Source: Ilex aquifolium
Lineage: Eukaryota; Streptophyta; Magnoliopsida; Aquifoliales; Aquifoliaceae
Direction: 5' to 3'
Assembly (NCBI GenBank): GCA_951799425.1
Contig: OX637409.1
Location: forward strand, 15,851,460 to 15,915,459
DNA: 64,000 nucleotides
This document shows, one piece after another, positions 22,331-33,283 of this stretch. How positions within the stretch are numbered: position 1 is the first letter of the stretch; each line of letters opens with the position of its first letter. Under the pieces are notes generated by a model. It was not told where the DNA came from and did no database searches. It was given only the letters and a program-made list of their open reading frames with translations. A program made the position numbers and the translations under genes.

Positions 22331-22937
22331 TGATGATGCACAAAATAGTCTTGTGCAAGATCAACAATCAAGTGTGTGATAAGGTGTAATTAATGGACAA
22401 TAAATAAAGCAATCAATGGTAGTAATGTAAATAATGAGTCAGCACACGGATGTATAGTGGTTCGGTCCGGGTGACCTACTCCACTTTAGAAAATGGCAAT
22501 GGTGGCCGGGGGATCTTTATTGATGAAGTAAGGTAAACGAGTGAGAGACAGCAATGGTTAGCTCCGGGAGAGATACAATAGATAGGAGAGAGAAAAGCTA
22601 AGTGTAGGGTGTGTAGAGAGGTGTAGAGATAAAGCTCAATGTATCCTCTCATGTAGAGATGACTTACAATTTATCGGCATAGGGCCTTGGTTAAGGCGGT
22701 GACTTGAGGGCAAATCTACTAATTCTCTGGGTGGCTACAAAAGGTAATTGCCATAAAAGGTTGTCTTGATCTTCGAGTGTGAGTATCTCTATAATTACTC
22801 CCCACATGTTCTAATTCTTCTTGGACTCCTTCGAACTTGGGCTGGGTCCAATTCTCGAACTGGGCTTGACTTGTCATTTAGCTGATTTGGGCTTACTTGA
22901 TTTATTGGGCCTAGCCCGGTTAGATTTGGGCTCATCA
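22331..22937 (-). repeat. 3' LTR of element D
   Basis: 607 bp, starting TGATGATGCACAAAATAG and ending GGGCTCATCA on the plus strand; on the element strand this is TGATGAGCCC...CATCATCA. It is preceded, in element orientation, by a purine tract GGGGCATGGGGGTCAAA (22938-22954 on the reverse strand). Confidence 0.93.
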
Positions 22938-23798
22938 TTTGACCCCCATGCCCCAAGCCCTAGTGGTGGTAAAAAGGGATTGCGGGCATGAGTGAGATTC
23001 TTCGTCTAGAAAGCCAAAAGATTTCTTTTTCCCCACGGTACTTCTCCAACCTTTGATTTCTTCATTCCTGGGAACTCTTTTTCCCCATATTTCTTGCTTT
23101 GCTCAGTAGAGATTCATCCTTCAAAACCCTAGTCCCTTATTTTAGGGCTTCCTTAAAGGATTTAGGAGGCTAATCTGAGCATGGGAACCTTAAGGGAACC
23201 AATGGCTTTGGAAGAATCTGGCAAAGAAGGGGTATCGACATTTCCCCAATTGATCTCATGCCTTGAGAGAGACGACCCACCAGTTGACGGTGTCGGAGAG
23301 GCCAAAGACGACGTTCGGCGGCGCGATTCCCAGCACAACTCCATGGCAGCTGGTAGTAGAGAGGGCATGGGCGGCGCCTGTAGTGGAGAGGGCATGGGTG
23401 GCACCCATGGCGCTGGCGATGCCATGGGAGGAGAATGAAGGGGCACCAACGGCGCTAGAGGCGGTGCCTCAATGGGCGAGATGAGGGGTGGCTTAGGCGA
23501 CGCTGCAAGAGATCTGGTGAGCAGCGCCTTTGGCGCAGGTTCTGAAGTGGATGGCGGCGCTGGCACCCTCGCTCCATGGACTAAGCCTAAAAAAATCTCC
23601 CATTAAAAGTCATGCAACATTATTTCGGGTCGGGTCATCATCCAGATCCAACAAATACTGGTATTCCCTTGTCATTGACCTTGATTCTGTCTTGGTTTTG
23701 TTTGTTGGCAAACACCCACTCTGACAAGGTAATCGTGGGGGGAGACTTCTTGAGACATCAAACGAAACAAGGGGACTGCCAGAGATAATGGCTCAAAG
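22938..23798 (+). mobile_element. Region between 3' LTR and antisense gene of element D
   Basis: GC-rich sequence next to the LTR, holding GAGGGCATGGGCGGCGCC-type short repeats (about 23365-23425). It would be the 5' leader or promoter region of the opposite-strand gene. Alanine/proline-rich readings on both strands look compositional. No clear TATA box was seen. Confidence 0.5.
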
Positions 23799-25656
23799 GT
23801 GACTTCCATATTCAGCTCCATTGACTGCGATGATTATATCGCTCGTATCGTATCTTCGTATCGTATCCCTCCTGCTGTCATGTGTCGTCGGGCAGAGGAG
23901 GATGAGCTAGCGTGTAATGAATCCTCAGGTGAGATTGTTCTTTATGATGATGCCTTAGAGGCGGGTTTGAGGTTCCCGATACCTAGGCCCATATGTCGGG
24001 TCTTGGGACATCTATCACTGGCTCCCGGGAGGTTGGCTCCCAACGGGTGGAGGGTGATACTGACATTCTTCTCGCTATGGCGGCTAGTTAACAGTGCTGA
24101 CATCCCTCCCCCATTGGAGGAGTTTTTGACCACGTATGTGTTTCTGGATAACCCTTTTCCTCGTCAAGGGTGGTGCCGTTTCGCCCCAAGGTCGAGCAAG
24201 TCCATCACTGGGCTTCCATCAAACTATCATAGCTGGAAGTCTAAGTTCTTCTTTGTTGGAGGCAAGTGGGCCACCGAGGGAGATCGTGACCTAGTGCCTT
24301 CGAGGTGGGACACCGTCCCGAGGACCAAGTTAGGTAAGAATTCCATTTTCATTTTTACTTCTAGTCGTCACACATCTATTCTCACTGTATGATTGACTTC
24401 TATGTAGTTTCACCCACATTATCTGCGGAGCAAGACATTAGGCTCCAGATAGTTTGTGACAATCCTTTCAAGGAAATCTCAGAGATTATGTCTGTGTCAG
24501 GTCGTCCCAAGGTTTCTCATAGGCCGAAGAGGAAATGTACCTGATCCTTCCAGCAGACTCTTGATGGTTACAACTTTGTAAGTTTTTTTTCTCACACCAA
24601 TTCTGCAGGTACTTCTATTGATAGGGCGATGGTGGAGGTTGTCTACGCTTTTAGGGTGGCGTCTTCCCCTCCTTCTTCCAAGACAGTGAGGTCTGATGCC
24701 CTCGATGTTTCTTGGCTGAGGTCTGCTGACTAGGATAGTCCCCGAGAGGAGGGACTTGGTGATGTCCCCATTCCTTCCCCTACTGTGGTACCATCGCCTT
24801 CCAGAGTTCATCCTAGTATGGTCGTTGGGATTGAAGCTTCAGTGCGGTCTACTACGAGGACCGGGGCTCTACCTGGTTGTCCTACTTCTAGCAGTTGTTC
24901 GGTGTCCATGCTGCAGGATGTGAATTTGGCCAAGGAGCGGCTATGGGGGTTTGTGACGGCCGCGGAGATCCAGGCGGTTGGTTCTCGAGGTCTAGAGGGT
25001 GTCATTGACACAGCGATGGAGGGCTTTGCTTTGGTATGCCCTTTACTCATCTTTGATCTTGTACTTGGCTTCCTTATTTTCATGTTCTGCCTTTTGAATG
25101 CCTGTAGGTGGCTGCTGCTTTTCCCTGCTTGTTTTCAAGCACGATGAAGTTTAGAGAGGTGCTTAGTGGTCAGGCAGCGGAGAGGCAGACACAGAAGGTT
25201 GTTGAGGAGCAGCTAGGGCTTGGGAGGCAGGCGCCAGAAGCTACCGAGGAGAAGTCGAGGCTAGCACACGAAAGAGCTTCCACACTTGAGACCGAGCTTC
25301 AGGCGTCCTACGAGAGAGCCGCCCAACTGGAGGCTGACAAAGAGGCTGCCTGCGCGAGAGCAGAGACAGAGCTGCGAGCGTCTCGTGAGAGGGTCGTTGT
25401 AGTAGAGGTTGACCTTCGAGCAGCTCTTGAGAGAGCTACCAGGGCAGAGGCTTACTCCATGGAGATGGAGAAGAAAACAAATGCTGATGAGAGGGCCATG
25501 GTAGACGCTTTTATTGATGGCTATGAGGAGCTCAAGGGGAAGACCTCAGCAGCTTTTCTCGCTTATGATTTTTCTGACTTCGTCCCTTATGATGCTCCAG
25601 GGACTGATGACGAGGAGGCGAGTGATGATGGGAGTGGATCAGGGGGCAGTGAGTGA
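23799..25656 (+). mobile_element. Antisense gene of element D: gypsy-type Transposase_28-like domain, coiled coil, acidic tail
   Basis: The gene lies on the strand opposite to gag-pol and converges on integrase. The first block (23799-24335) has the signature of the plant 'putative gypsy type transposon' domain (PF04195-like): GEIVLYDDALEAGLRFPIP, then CRVLGHLSLAPGRLAPNGWR, then FFSLWRL. It ends at a donor-like AGGTAAG. Further blocks follow after acceptor-like TGCAG and TGTAG sites, including MLQDVNLAKERLWGFVTAAE near 24909-24968. The last block (about 25110-25656) is a long heptad-like coiled coil rich in Glu/Arg/Ala and ends in an acidic, glycine/serine-rich tail (DDEEASDDGSGSGGSE). Opposite-strand genes are known in Tat-lineage elements such as Grande; the role is unknown. 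The exon/intron reading is an inference. The copy is decayed, but the same gene occurs in element E. Confidence 0.7.
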
Positions 25657-25851
25657 CGTTAGGGGTATGGTATCTTTGTATTTGTTTTTTTGTTGCTAGG
25701 CCATGTTCTATATTTTGTAAATGTTTTGTGAACTTCTATGAGATACAACTTTTTTGAAAAAGACTTGCGAAATTTTATTTCATAATCTGAAGTAAATATC
25801 AAGGGAAATTGACCAAAACAACAATAGATAATCTAAATGGTGACTACTGAC
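25657..25851. mobile_element. Convergent gap between antisense gene and pol in element D
   Basis: About 195 bp of AT-rich DNA separate the stop of the plus-strand gene from the end of the minus-strand integrase reading. Both transcripts would have to end here. An AAATAAAA-type signal appears on the minus strand near 25772-25785. Element E has a matching gap. Confidence 0.5.
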
Positions 25852-27332
25852 TTATACACTCACTGCCTTACCCCCAGCTACTGGTAAAAAATTTTTTACA
25901 TGCTCTGCGTTCCATGGATGGACCAAAACTTTTTCCTCAGAACTCTGAATTTTGTAGGTGCCCGATCTTACAACTTCTGTGACCGTGGAGGGTCCTTCCC
26001 AGTTAGGTACTAGTTTCCCTTCCCGGAATTTTTTGGTAGACAGAATGACCTTTTTGAGGACTAGGTACCTGGGCAAGAAGGAGCAAGGCTTCACCTCGAG
26101 TTGTAGTACTTGGTTATGCGACGCTTTTACTCTGCATTCCTGAGCTTGGCTATATCCCTCTCCTCTTCTACCAAGTCGAGGTTGATGCGGAGACCTTTTT
26201 CATTACTGGTAGGGTCATGGTGCTGGACCCTAAGGAAATGTACCCCAATCTCAACGGGTATGACCACCTCTGTCCCGTAGGCTAGGGAAAAAAGGGTCTC
26301 ACCCGTAGGGCTTCTTGGTGTTGTCCGGTAAGCCCAAAGCACTCCCGGGAGTTCGTCTACCCATCGTCCTTTCGCATTCTCCAATCTGGTTTTCAAATTG
26401 CAGAGGATGGTCCTGACGGTGACCTCCGCCTGCCCATTCGCCTGTGGATGGGCTAGATTGGAGTGGCGCTGCTTGATCTGTAGGTCGGCACAAAAACTGT
26501 TAAGGAGTTTGTTATCAAACTGCTTGGCATTGTCACTCACAATGGTATGAGGTACTCCGAAGCGGCAAACTATACTCCTCCATATGAAGTCTTTCACCTT
26601 CTAGTTTGTTATTTTGGCTAAGGCCTCAGCTTCTGCCCATTTAGTAAGGTAGTCAATGGCTATCACTACAAACTTGCACTAGCCTCGACTCATGGATAAG
26701 GGACCTAGGATGTCGATCCCCCACATGGAGAAGGGCCACGGGCTCTGAATGGTGGTGAGCTCTTCAGGTGGTTGTCTGGGTACAGTTGCGAAGCGTTGGC
26801 ATTTATCGCACTTCCTGACGAACTCTCGGGCATCTCTGATCAGGGTAGGCCAGTAGTAACCTTGTCTTACTGCTTTGTGGGATAGTGCATGCCCTTCCGA
26901 TTGATTTCCACATATCCCCTCATGTATTTTCCTCATGGCGTAATTGGCTACCTCGGGGGTAAGACAGCGGAGAAGTGACAGTGAGTAACTCTTTTTGTAG
27001 AGTGTGTTGCGTAAGATAACATACCTAGACGCTCTCATCCTCAAATTTTTGGCTTCCACTAGGTTGTCCAAGAGAGCGCCCTCCCCTAGGTAGGCTCGGA
27101 TGGGTGTTATCGACTTGGCTTCAGAGGATGTACAATTAACATCGTCCTCCTTTATCTTGAAGGTGCTTGGCTCGAACTGGTGGCCTATCAGTGTCGGACC
27201 AATGAGTATGTTGGTAGACGCAAATTTGGTGAGGGCGTCTGCCATGGCGTTCTCCTCTCTGGGTACATGGTGGATTTGGAAGTAGATAAACTTTTTTAAC
27301 AAAGTCTGCACCACTGACAGGTACTCTTGCAT
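25852..27332 (-). mobile_element. Integrase of element D
   Basis: Minus-strand readings show the HHCC zinc-binding region (HEGICGNQSEGHALSHKAVRQ and CDKCQRFATV), the start of the core (PFSMWGIDILGPL), DNAKQFDN (second catalytic Asp), HPQANGQAEVT with the third acidic residue, WVDELPGVLWAYRTTPRSPTGE, and a C-terminal part (PNWEGPSTVTEV, ending near 25852). The reading is broken in a few places. Its role in the family is inserting element cDNA into chromosomes. Confidence 0.88.
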
Positions 27333-27365
27333 CCTTTCCTCCTTTACTTCAAAGTTTCCCTTTAC

Positions 27366-27578
27366 CTAGTTGACTATCAGCTGGGAGTCACTGTAGGCTG
27401 TCAGGTAGAGGGCCTCCATCTCCAATGCAAGTTTCAAGCCTGATATGAGGGCCTCATATTCAGTTTGGTTGATTGATGTAGCAAAGTGGGGGGAGACGGT
27501 GTACTTCAGTGGAGTGCCATAGGGGTTAATCAGCACTAGTCCCGTGCCACCGCCCTCGCTGGTGGAGGATCCATCCAC
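27366..27578 (-). mobile_element. Archaeal-type second RNase H of element D
   Basis: The readings VDGSS-like MDGSSTSEGGGTGLVLINP, then NQTEYEALISGLKLALEM, then AYSDSQLIVN match the additional archaeal-type RNase H of plant Tat elements (catalytic D, E and D in the expected spacing). A proline/alanine-rich tether lies between it and the first RNase H (27600-27840). Confidence 0.85.
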
Positions 27579-27842
27579 GTAGAGTTTCTAACCTAGTATA
27601 GCAGACCGTAGCGAGGGCATGGAGGGCTCATGTGGAGTAGGCACAAGGGAGTCAGGCGCCTCTAGTCTCGGAGTATGGTCTCTCGGGGTCTGTGGAGCTG
27701 TCTCCGAGACGTTGGGCCCTCTCAGAATAATGTCTGGGCTTGCCTCATGGTGGGTGGAGGCAGTATGTACTGAGCAGGTGGGCGCAGGGTCGCGTGATAC
27801 TTCCTCCCGGGACTCCTGTGGTGGGGTAGACTCCCGGGACTC

Positions 27843-28490
27843 CTATGGCGGCGTAGATTCGACCATGAAGTCCGCAAGTGCTTGTGCTTTGATGGCCGCC
27901 CTCGATTGGTACTTCACATCAAACTCACTTAACTTAACGGCCCACTTGAATAGTCGGCTGGACACATCAAACTTTCCCAGAATCCTCTTAAGTGGTTGAT
28001 CTGTAACAACCACAATCGTGTGGCTCTGAAAGTAGTGGCGTAGACGCCTAACGGCGGTGACAAGTGCGAGAGCCAACTTTCCAAGCTCCGAGTACCTTAC
28101 CTCTGCCCCTCGGTATGCCCTGCTTACATAGTACATAGGCTTCTGGATGCCTGCATCCTCCCGGACAAGGATAAAGCTCACGGTAGAGGATGAGGAGGAG
28201 AGGTAGAGGTATAAGGTCTCTCCCGGTACGGCATGGGAGAGCAAGAGTGGTGTGACGAGGTAGAATTTTAGCTTTTGGAATGTTTCCTCTACTTCTGGTC
28301 CCCACTGGAAAGACTTGTGGAGGATTTTAAAGAAAACCAGGCACTTATCTGCTTTTTTCGAGACAAACCTGTTGAGGACTGCTATCCTCCCGTTAAGGTG
28401 CTGGACCTCCTTTACCGAGGTTGGGGACTTCATCTCTAAGATAGCTATGATCTTGTCTAAGTTGGCTTCAATACCCTTTTTATTGACCAT
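27843..28490 (-). mobile_element. RNase H (gypsy type) and connection domain of element D
   Basis: Includes the RT connection segment (VQHLNGRIAVLNRFVSK, FFKILHKSFQWGPEVEETF) and the RNase H core (MYYVSRAYRGAEVRYSELGK, VVVTDQPLKRILGKFD). It follows directly on reverse transcriptase. Confidence 0.87.
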
Positions 28491-29086
28491 GAAGCCTTAG
28501 AATTTTCCTGAACTGACACCAAAGGCGCATTTTTCAGGATTCAGCTTCATCCTATAGGCTCTCAGTACATCAAAGGTCTCCTAGAGGTGTGCCACATGGT
28601 CTACTGCAGCTATACTCTTTACCAACATATCGTCTACGTAGACCTCCATGGTCTTCCTGATCTGAGTCTCAAACATATTGTTTATGAGGCGCTGATATGT
28701 GGCTCTGGCGTTCTTGAGTCCGAAAGGCATCACCCTATAACAGTAGGTGCCCTTCGGCGTGATGAATGAAGTTTTCTCCTGGTCTGGAGGGAACATGTTG
28801 ATCTGGTTATACCCGGAGTAGGCATCCAGAAAACTCAAGAGCTCGTGTCCCGCGGTGGCGTCAATAAAGAGATCGATGCGTGGGAGGGATAGTTGTCCTT
28901 GGGACAAGCTTTATTGACCTCTGTGAAGTCCACGCAGAGGCGCCACTTCTCATTGGCCTTCGTAACCATCACTACGTTGGATAGCCAGTCTGGGTAGGCT
29001 ACCTCCCTTACTGACCCATTTTTTAGTAGCTTCTCCACTTCCTTTTCCATGGCTTGGCCTCTCTCAGTACTCACATTCCTTAACTT
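28491..29086 (-). mobile_element. Reverse transcriptase of element D
   Basis: Motifs seen on the minus strand are GSVREVAYPDWLSNVVMV, WRLCVDFTEVNKACPKDNYP, DAYSGYNQINMFPPDQEKTS, YCYRVMPFGLKNARATYQR and the catalytic VYVDDMLVKS. This is the standard order of gypsy reverse transcriptase. Confidence 0.9.
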
Positions 29087-29416
29087 CTAGCGGACGGGTT
29101 TGTACTTGGGATCAACGTTGATTTGGCGGGAGGCCACTTCGGGGTCGATGCCCTCCAGGTCTTCATGGGACCAGGCGAAGACATACGTGTTCCGTCTGAG
29201 GAAGTCTATCAAGTTGGATGCTTGCTCTTGGGAAAGTGAGGAGCCTATATAGAATCTCCTCTCTGGAAGGCTGTCATCCACCGCTACTGGCCGAAGTTCT
29301 TCTGTTGGTTCCCCTCTCTCCAAGGTGTTGTCATCCCTCGGGTCAAGTACTTCGACTTGAAGAGTCTCGTGTGGCCTTCTGGCCCTCATAGCACTCCCAG
29401 GTGGAGACCAGATATC

Positions 29417-29767
29417 TCAAATCCCACTGGTGGTTGGGAATCGGAGGAGAAGGTAGTAGGTAGATGGCATTACCCTCAAGGTGTTGAGGGCAGGGCGTCC
29501 AAGAATAATATTATAGGCAGATGGGCAATCAAGTACGATAAAATTTACCATGATGGTGAAACTCCTCGGTGTTGTTCCTGCTATGACCGACAAGGTGATG
29601 GAACCCAAGGGATAAACCCTTTCTCCCGAGAAACCAACAAGGGGAGTTTTGACAGGTTGCAGCCTTTCCCTGCCCGGATGAAGGCTGTCAAAGCTTGGTG
29701 CAAACAGAATATCGGCTGAGCTGCCGCTGTCGACCAGGATCCTCTTAACCTGGTAGTTGGCTACCAT
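29417..29767 (-). mobile_element. Aspartic protease of element D
   Basis: The reading VKRILVDSGSSADILF contains the catalytic DSG triad, followed by GERVYPLGSITLSV, FIVLDCPSAYNIILGRPALN and a C-terminal end, the standard plant gypsy retropepsin. The region 29087-29400 holds the acidic linker to reverse transcriptase. Confidence 0.9.
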
Positions 29768-30096
29768 CAGGGTTGAGACTAGAGGATCATCATGAGGGAC
29801 TTGGATCCCCTTGAGGTCCCTGTCTGAGAAGGTGATGACCTATTTCTCCCCATGTCGGAGTGTCTTCGTTGGGCAAAAGTCATGTGACTCTGCCTATCTG
29901 GCTTTTCGGGTGTGTGCTTTCCTGGCGGAGTTGGAGTCACCTCCTCCTCTTAACCCTCTGGGGATAGTCTGGATCTCTATAAGGGGATGCTAGTGCTCTC
30001 GATCCTCCTGATTCCGGCCGTGTGGTGGAGTCTGTCCTCGGCCAGCAACGTATTGCCTCAGCTAGTCGCGCTGAATAAGCTCCTCAATCTACATCT

Positions 30097-31045
30097 TTAA
30101 CTCGAAGCAATCGTCAGTTTCGTGGCCGTGGTGGAAGTGACAGTACCTGCTAGGATTTCTTTTTTCGGGCCAGCGGAGCGTGGGGTCATCATGTATCTGG
30201 AATAGGATGTGCTCCACTGAGGCGTTGAGTGGCGTGAAAGGCTGTCATTTTCTCGGGGGTACGGGACTGAGACAGTCCTTGACAAAGACTCTCTTGGTTC
30301 TCTTTCTCTTGTTCTCCGCCTCTCTCTTGTCTTCGCGGGTGTCCTTCCTTTTTTTCCCTCCTCGGGTGGAGTCGCCTCGACAAGTCTTGGTGATGTCCTC
30401 AGCATTCATGTACTTCTGTTCCCTTGACAGCAACTCGAGCATGCTGAAGGGCAACTTTTTGAGGACGAAGAACATAAAGCTGGAGGAGCGCAGTCCAGCA
30501 ATAAAGGCGGCCAGGGCTACCTTATCATCTGGTTCCTCGATCCTGAGAGCTACCTCGTTGAAACAAGTGAGGTAGTTGCTAAGGCTTTCATCCCGGTCCT
30601 ACTTGATAGTGAGCAGAAGAGTAACAGGCTTCTGATGTCGGTGTCCCCCAATGAAGAGGGAGACGAAAGATTTACTCAGCTCTGCGAAGGAGTGGATAGA
30701 GGAGGGTTTGATCTTCGCGAACCATTGTCGAGCGGACCTCTTCAAGGTGGTGGGGAAGGCTCTACACATGATCTCATCAGCCACGTTATGGAGTTGCATC
30801 AGAGACTTATAGATATCGAGGTGATCTAGAGGATCTTTGGTACCGTCAAAGATCTCGATGACAGGCATCTTGAACTTCGAGGGTAAGGGGTAATTGACAA
30901 CATCTGCAACGAACGGGGTATCAGTGCGCCTTACCAAGTAATCCACCGTCTCGGGCACCTGTGCCTTGATGGCGTTGAGGGCATCACCGAGTTGGTTTTG
31001 TACCTCTCTAATCTTCTCATCCCATTGGTTGGGGACATCCTCCAT
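30097..31045 (-). mobile_element. gag of element D
   Basis: The reading MEDVPNQWDEKIREVQNQ, then IEIFDGTKDPLDHLDIYKSL, then CRAFPTTLKRSARQWFAKIK and HSFAELSKSFVSLF is a retrotransposon gag domain (PF03732-like). Basic sequence continues to about 30097. It forms the particle shell in this family. Several breaks. Confidence 0.88.
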
Positions 31046-31556
31046 CAGGTCATTGTAATGGCTTTAATGATCAGCATATTTGTTTTCTCCCTCGTCCTCC
31101 TACGCAAGTACATGAGGAGGGGGAACATGTGAGCTTCCTGCGCGATGAGGAGGGACTCCTAGGCGAGGGGCGCTCGGGAGTTGCCCAGGGGCGTTCTGGC
31201 GCGAGGCTCCACGGCTGGGGGCGACTTTGTGCCCAGAGTTGAGAGGTTGTTGTGCTTCTCCCGTTAGAGGGAGTGGTGCTCCTCCTATGGGCTGAGGGAC
31301 AACGCCTCCCGAGGCGAGCATCAACTAGACGATTTGGTAGTTCTGGTTTACCAACAGCTGCATGGTCTGTAAAAAATGTTGCCCGACCACGGGAGTCGCC
31401 GCAATGGATGGTTTCGAGGGTGCGAGGGGAGGCAGAGCCTCCTCCCAGGGGGTCGGGTTGTTGTCTCCTGGTTGTTGACTCATCGACCTGGTCGTGATTG
31501 CCATGGAGTAACAAGGTAGTAGAAAACTTAGTCGTTTCCCACAGACGGTGCCAAAT
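31046..31556 (-). mobile_element. Leader and primer-binding site of element D
   Basis: The primer site sits next to the LTR (31536-31556; reverse strand TTTGGCACCGTCTGTGGGAA), the TGGCGCCGTCTGTGGG-type site common in plant Tat/RIRE2-like elements. The rest of the leader carries a decayed N-terminal extension shared with element E. Confidence 0.8.
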
Positions 31557-32161
31557 TGATGATGCACAAAATAGTCTCGTGCAAGATCAACAATCGAGTG
31601 TGTGATAAAGTGTAATTAATGGACAATAAATAAAGCAATCAATGGCAGTAATGTAAATATTTAGTCAACACACAGATGTATAGTGGTTCGATTCGGGTGA
31701 CCTACTCCACTTTGAAAAATGGCAACAGTGGCCAAGAGATCTTTATTGATGAAGTAAGGTAAACGAGAGAGAGAGCAATGGTTAGCTCCGGGAGGGATAC
31801 AATAGCTAGGAGAGAGAAAAACTATGTGTAAGGTGCGTAGAGAGGTGTAGAGATATAGCTCAATGTGTCCTCTCATGTAGAGAAGACTTACAATTTATAG
31901 GCACAGGGCCTTGGTTAAGGCGGTGACTTGAGGGCAAATGTGCTAATTCTCCGGGTGGTTAGAAAAGATAATTGCCATAGAAGGTTGTCTTGATATTCGA
32001 GAATGAGTATCCCGATAATTACTCCCTATATGTTCTAATTCTTCTTGGACTCCTTCGAACTTGGGTTGGGTTGAATTCTCGAACTGGGCTTAAATTGTCC
32101 TTTAGCTAATTTGGGCTTACTTGATTTATTGGGTCTGGCTCGGTTAGATTTGGGCTCGTCA
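31557..32161 (-). repeat. 5' LTR of element D
   Basis: 605 bp, about 90% identical to 22331-22937 by hand count. On the element strand a TATA-like CCTATAAATTG lies near 31889-31899. Right TSD CAGTC at 32162-32166. Confidence 0.93.
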
Positions 32162-32385
32162 CAGTCTATAATTTTCTCTTTTAGTATTATCATTTTAAGC
32201 TTGGGAAGTGGGCATCTCAAAAAGAAAGAAGAATAAATTTTAAATAAAATATTATTTTTAAAAATAAAAGGCATTTTTTTTAGTTGTCGCTTTAGGCCCC
32301 AAAATATCACAAGCCGCCTCTGATGATGAGAGGTAAAAATATCTTTTTTCACTACGGTATGTAATTCTCCCATTTAAGTCTAACA

Positions 32386-33283
32386 CAATGGTGATTGGTG
32401 GGTGATTTTTTATGTGTGTGTGCATGTGTGAGTGTGTGAGAAAGAGAAGAGGAAGGAGAAGAAGAAGGGGAGGTGGGCCGGTGGTGATAAGGGCTGTGTT
32501 CATCTGTGACACAGTGTCTGTGTGTTTGAGGGTGGAAGAAAAGCAAGAATGAGAGAGAATGGCTTTTGAATGTGACCAATTTGCTATTGAGATGTCAGCT
32601 TTTGAATGGCTGTCCCGAAATCCTATGGCCTACGGGTAAGCCGGACATAATATAGTCTCAAATTCGATTATGGTACGAATAAAATCCATCCAAGAAAAAG
32701 CTGGCCTTAGTTTCTATCTTTCCTTTTAGAAATACCGTGCCTAACCCATATGTCATCGTGAGTAAAATTCCCACAAATAAAGTTGTTGATTTTATGTAGA
32801 ATAATGGAAATTTCTTCAAACAGTTATGATATGAAATGTGTATTCAAGAAAGTTGTTGAAACAGATGATGAATAAGGGGGTTGTGAACAGAGTTGTGATA
32901 TGCCTGTTCAATAAAAAAAACTCATTAAATTAATGTGATTGGTTGGATCAATAAAACTCACTAATTTTTTTTTTTACCGGAATAATGTATTCAACTATGC
33001 ACATTCATTTTATAAATATATCATTTTCCTTGTGAGAATTGCATGCCAAATTCTATTTGAGTTGATTTAGTAATTGAATAAATAGCAAGACATTAACTCT
33101 CATTTTTTAAATTTGATTTTGTAGCTGCATATAAAGCTGACTTAATCGAATTCAGATTCTCTTCATTACATTTTCATTTAATGTTAGATCATCTATTATT
33201 ACACGCATTAAACTCACCATTTATTAATGCATATAACTTTGACTTAATCAGATTTAGATTCTCTTCATTACTCTTTCCCTTAA
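32386..33283. other. AT-rich intergenic DNA upstream of the copper transporter
   Basis: No coding region, RNA gene or transposon terminus was recognised. A purine/GT-rich low-complexity patch lies at 32405-32470. From 33128 a ~100-bp stretch (TTAATCGAATTCAGATTCTC type) is repeated from about 33228. Confidence 0.6.

Larger units (their letters stand above)
22331..32161 (-). mobile_element. Element D: Tat-type Ty3/gypsy retrotransposon with antisense gene
   Basis: Two LTRs (22331-22937 and 31557-32161) flank the element, which is bounded by a perfect 5-bp TSD, CAGTC (22326-22330 and 32162-32166). On the minus strand the order is LTR, primer site, leader, gag, protease, reverse transcriptase, RNase H, a second archaeal-type RNase H, integrase, then an opposite-strand gene, polypurine tract and LTR. 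The double RNase H and the opposite-strand gene place it in the Tat lineage (Retand/Grande/RIRE2 relatives). LTR identity is about 90% by hand count, so the insertion is several million years old at commonly used plant rates. All parts are present in order, but pol carries roughly ten breaks. It inserted into hAT element 2. Confidence 0.92.
22136..32322. mobile_element. hAT-type element 2 (about 350 bp of its own), split by gypsy element D
   Basis: The left end is CAGGGCCAACCCT at 22136; the right end, on the reverse strand, is CAGAGGCGGCTTGTG at 32322. Both are hAT-style CAGRG termini. The flanking 8-mers ATGACGGG (22128-22135) and ATGATGAG (32323-32330) match at six of eight positions, a decayed 8-bp TSD. 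Its own sequence is 22136-22330 plus about 32167-32322, AT-rich and noncoding. It lies inside the LTR of copia element F. Confidence 0.6.
19161..32385 (+). mobile_element. Element F: 3' end of a Ty1/copia element (RNase H to 3' LTR), split by later insertions
   Basis: The footprint covers the RNase H end (19161-19465), a 3' untranslated region, a polypurine tract and a 3' LTR that begins near 19837 and ends CTAACA at 32385. The LTR is interrupted by two hAT-type elements (20039-21906 and 22136-32322), the second carrying gypsy element D. Without insertions the LTR is about 480 bp (202 + 221 + 55), a normal copia size. Everything upstream of RNase H is missing from the window. Fossil. Confidence 0.75.

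Noticed and set aside
27619-27999. Plus-strand 126-codon ORF across the RNase H tether of element D
   Set aside because: A Gly/Ser-rich shadow of the Pro-rich tether on the real strand, with short sequence repeats.
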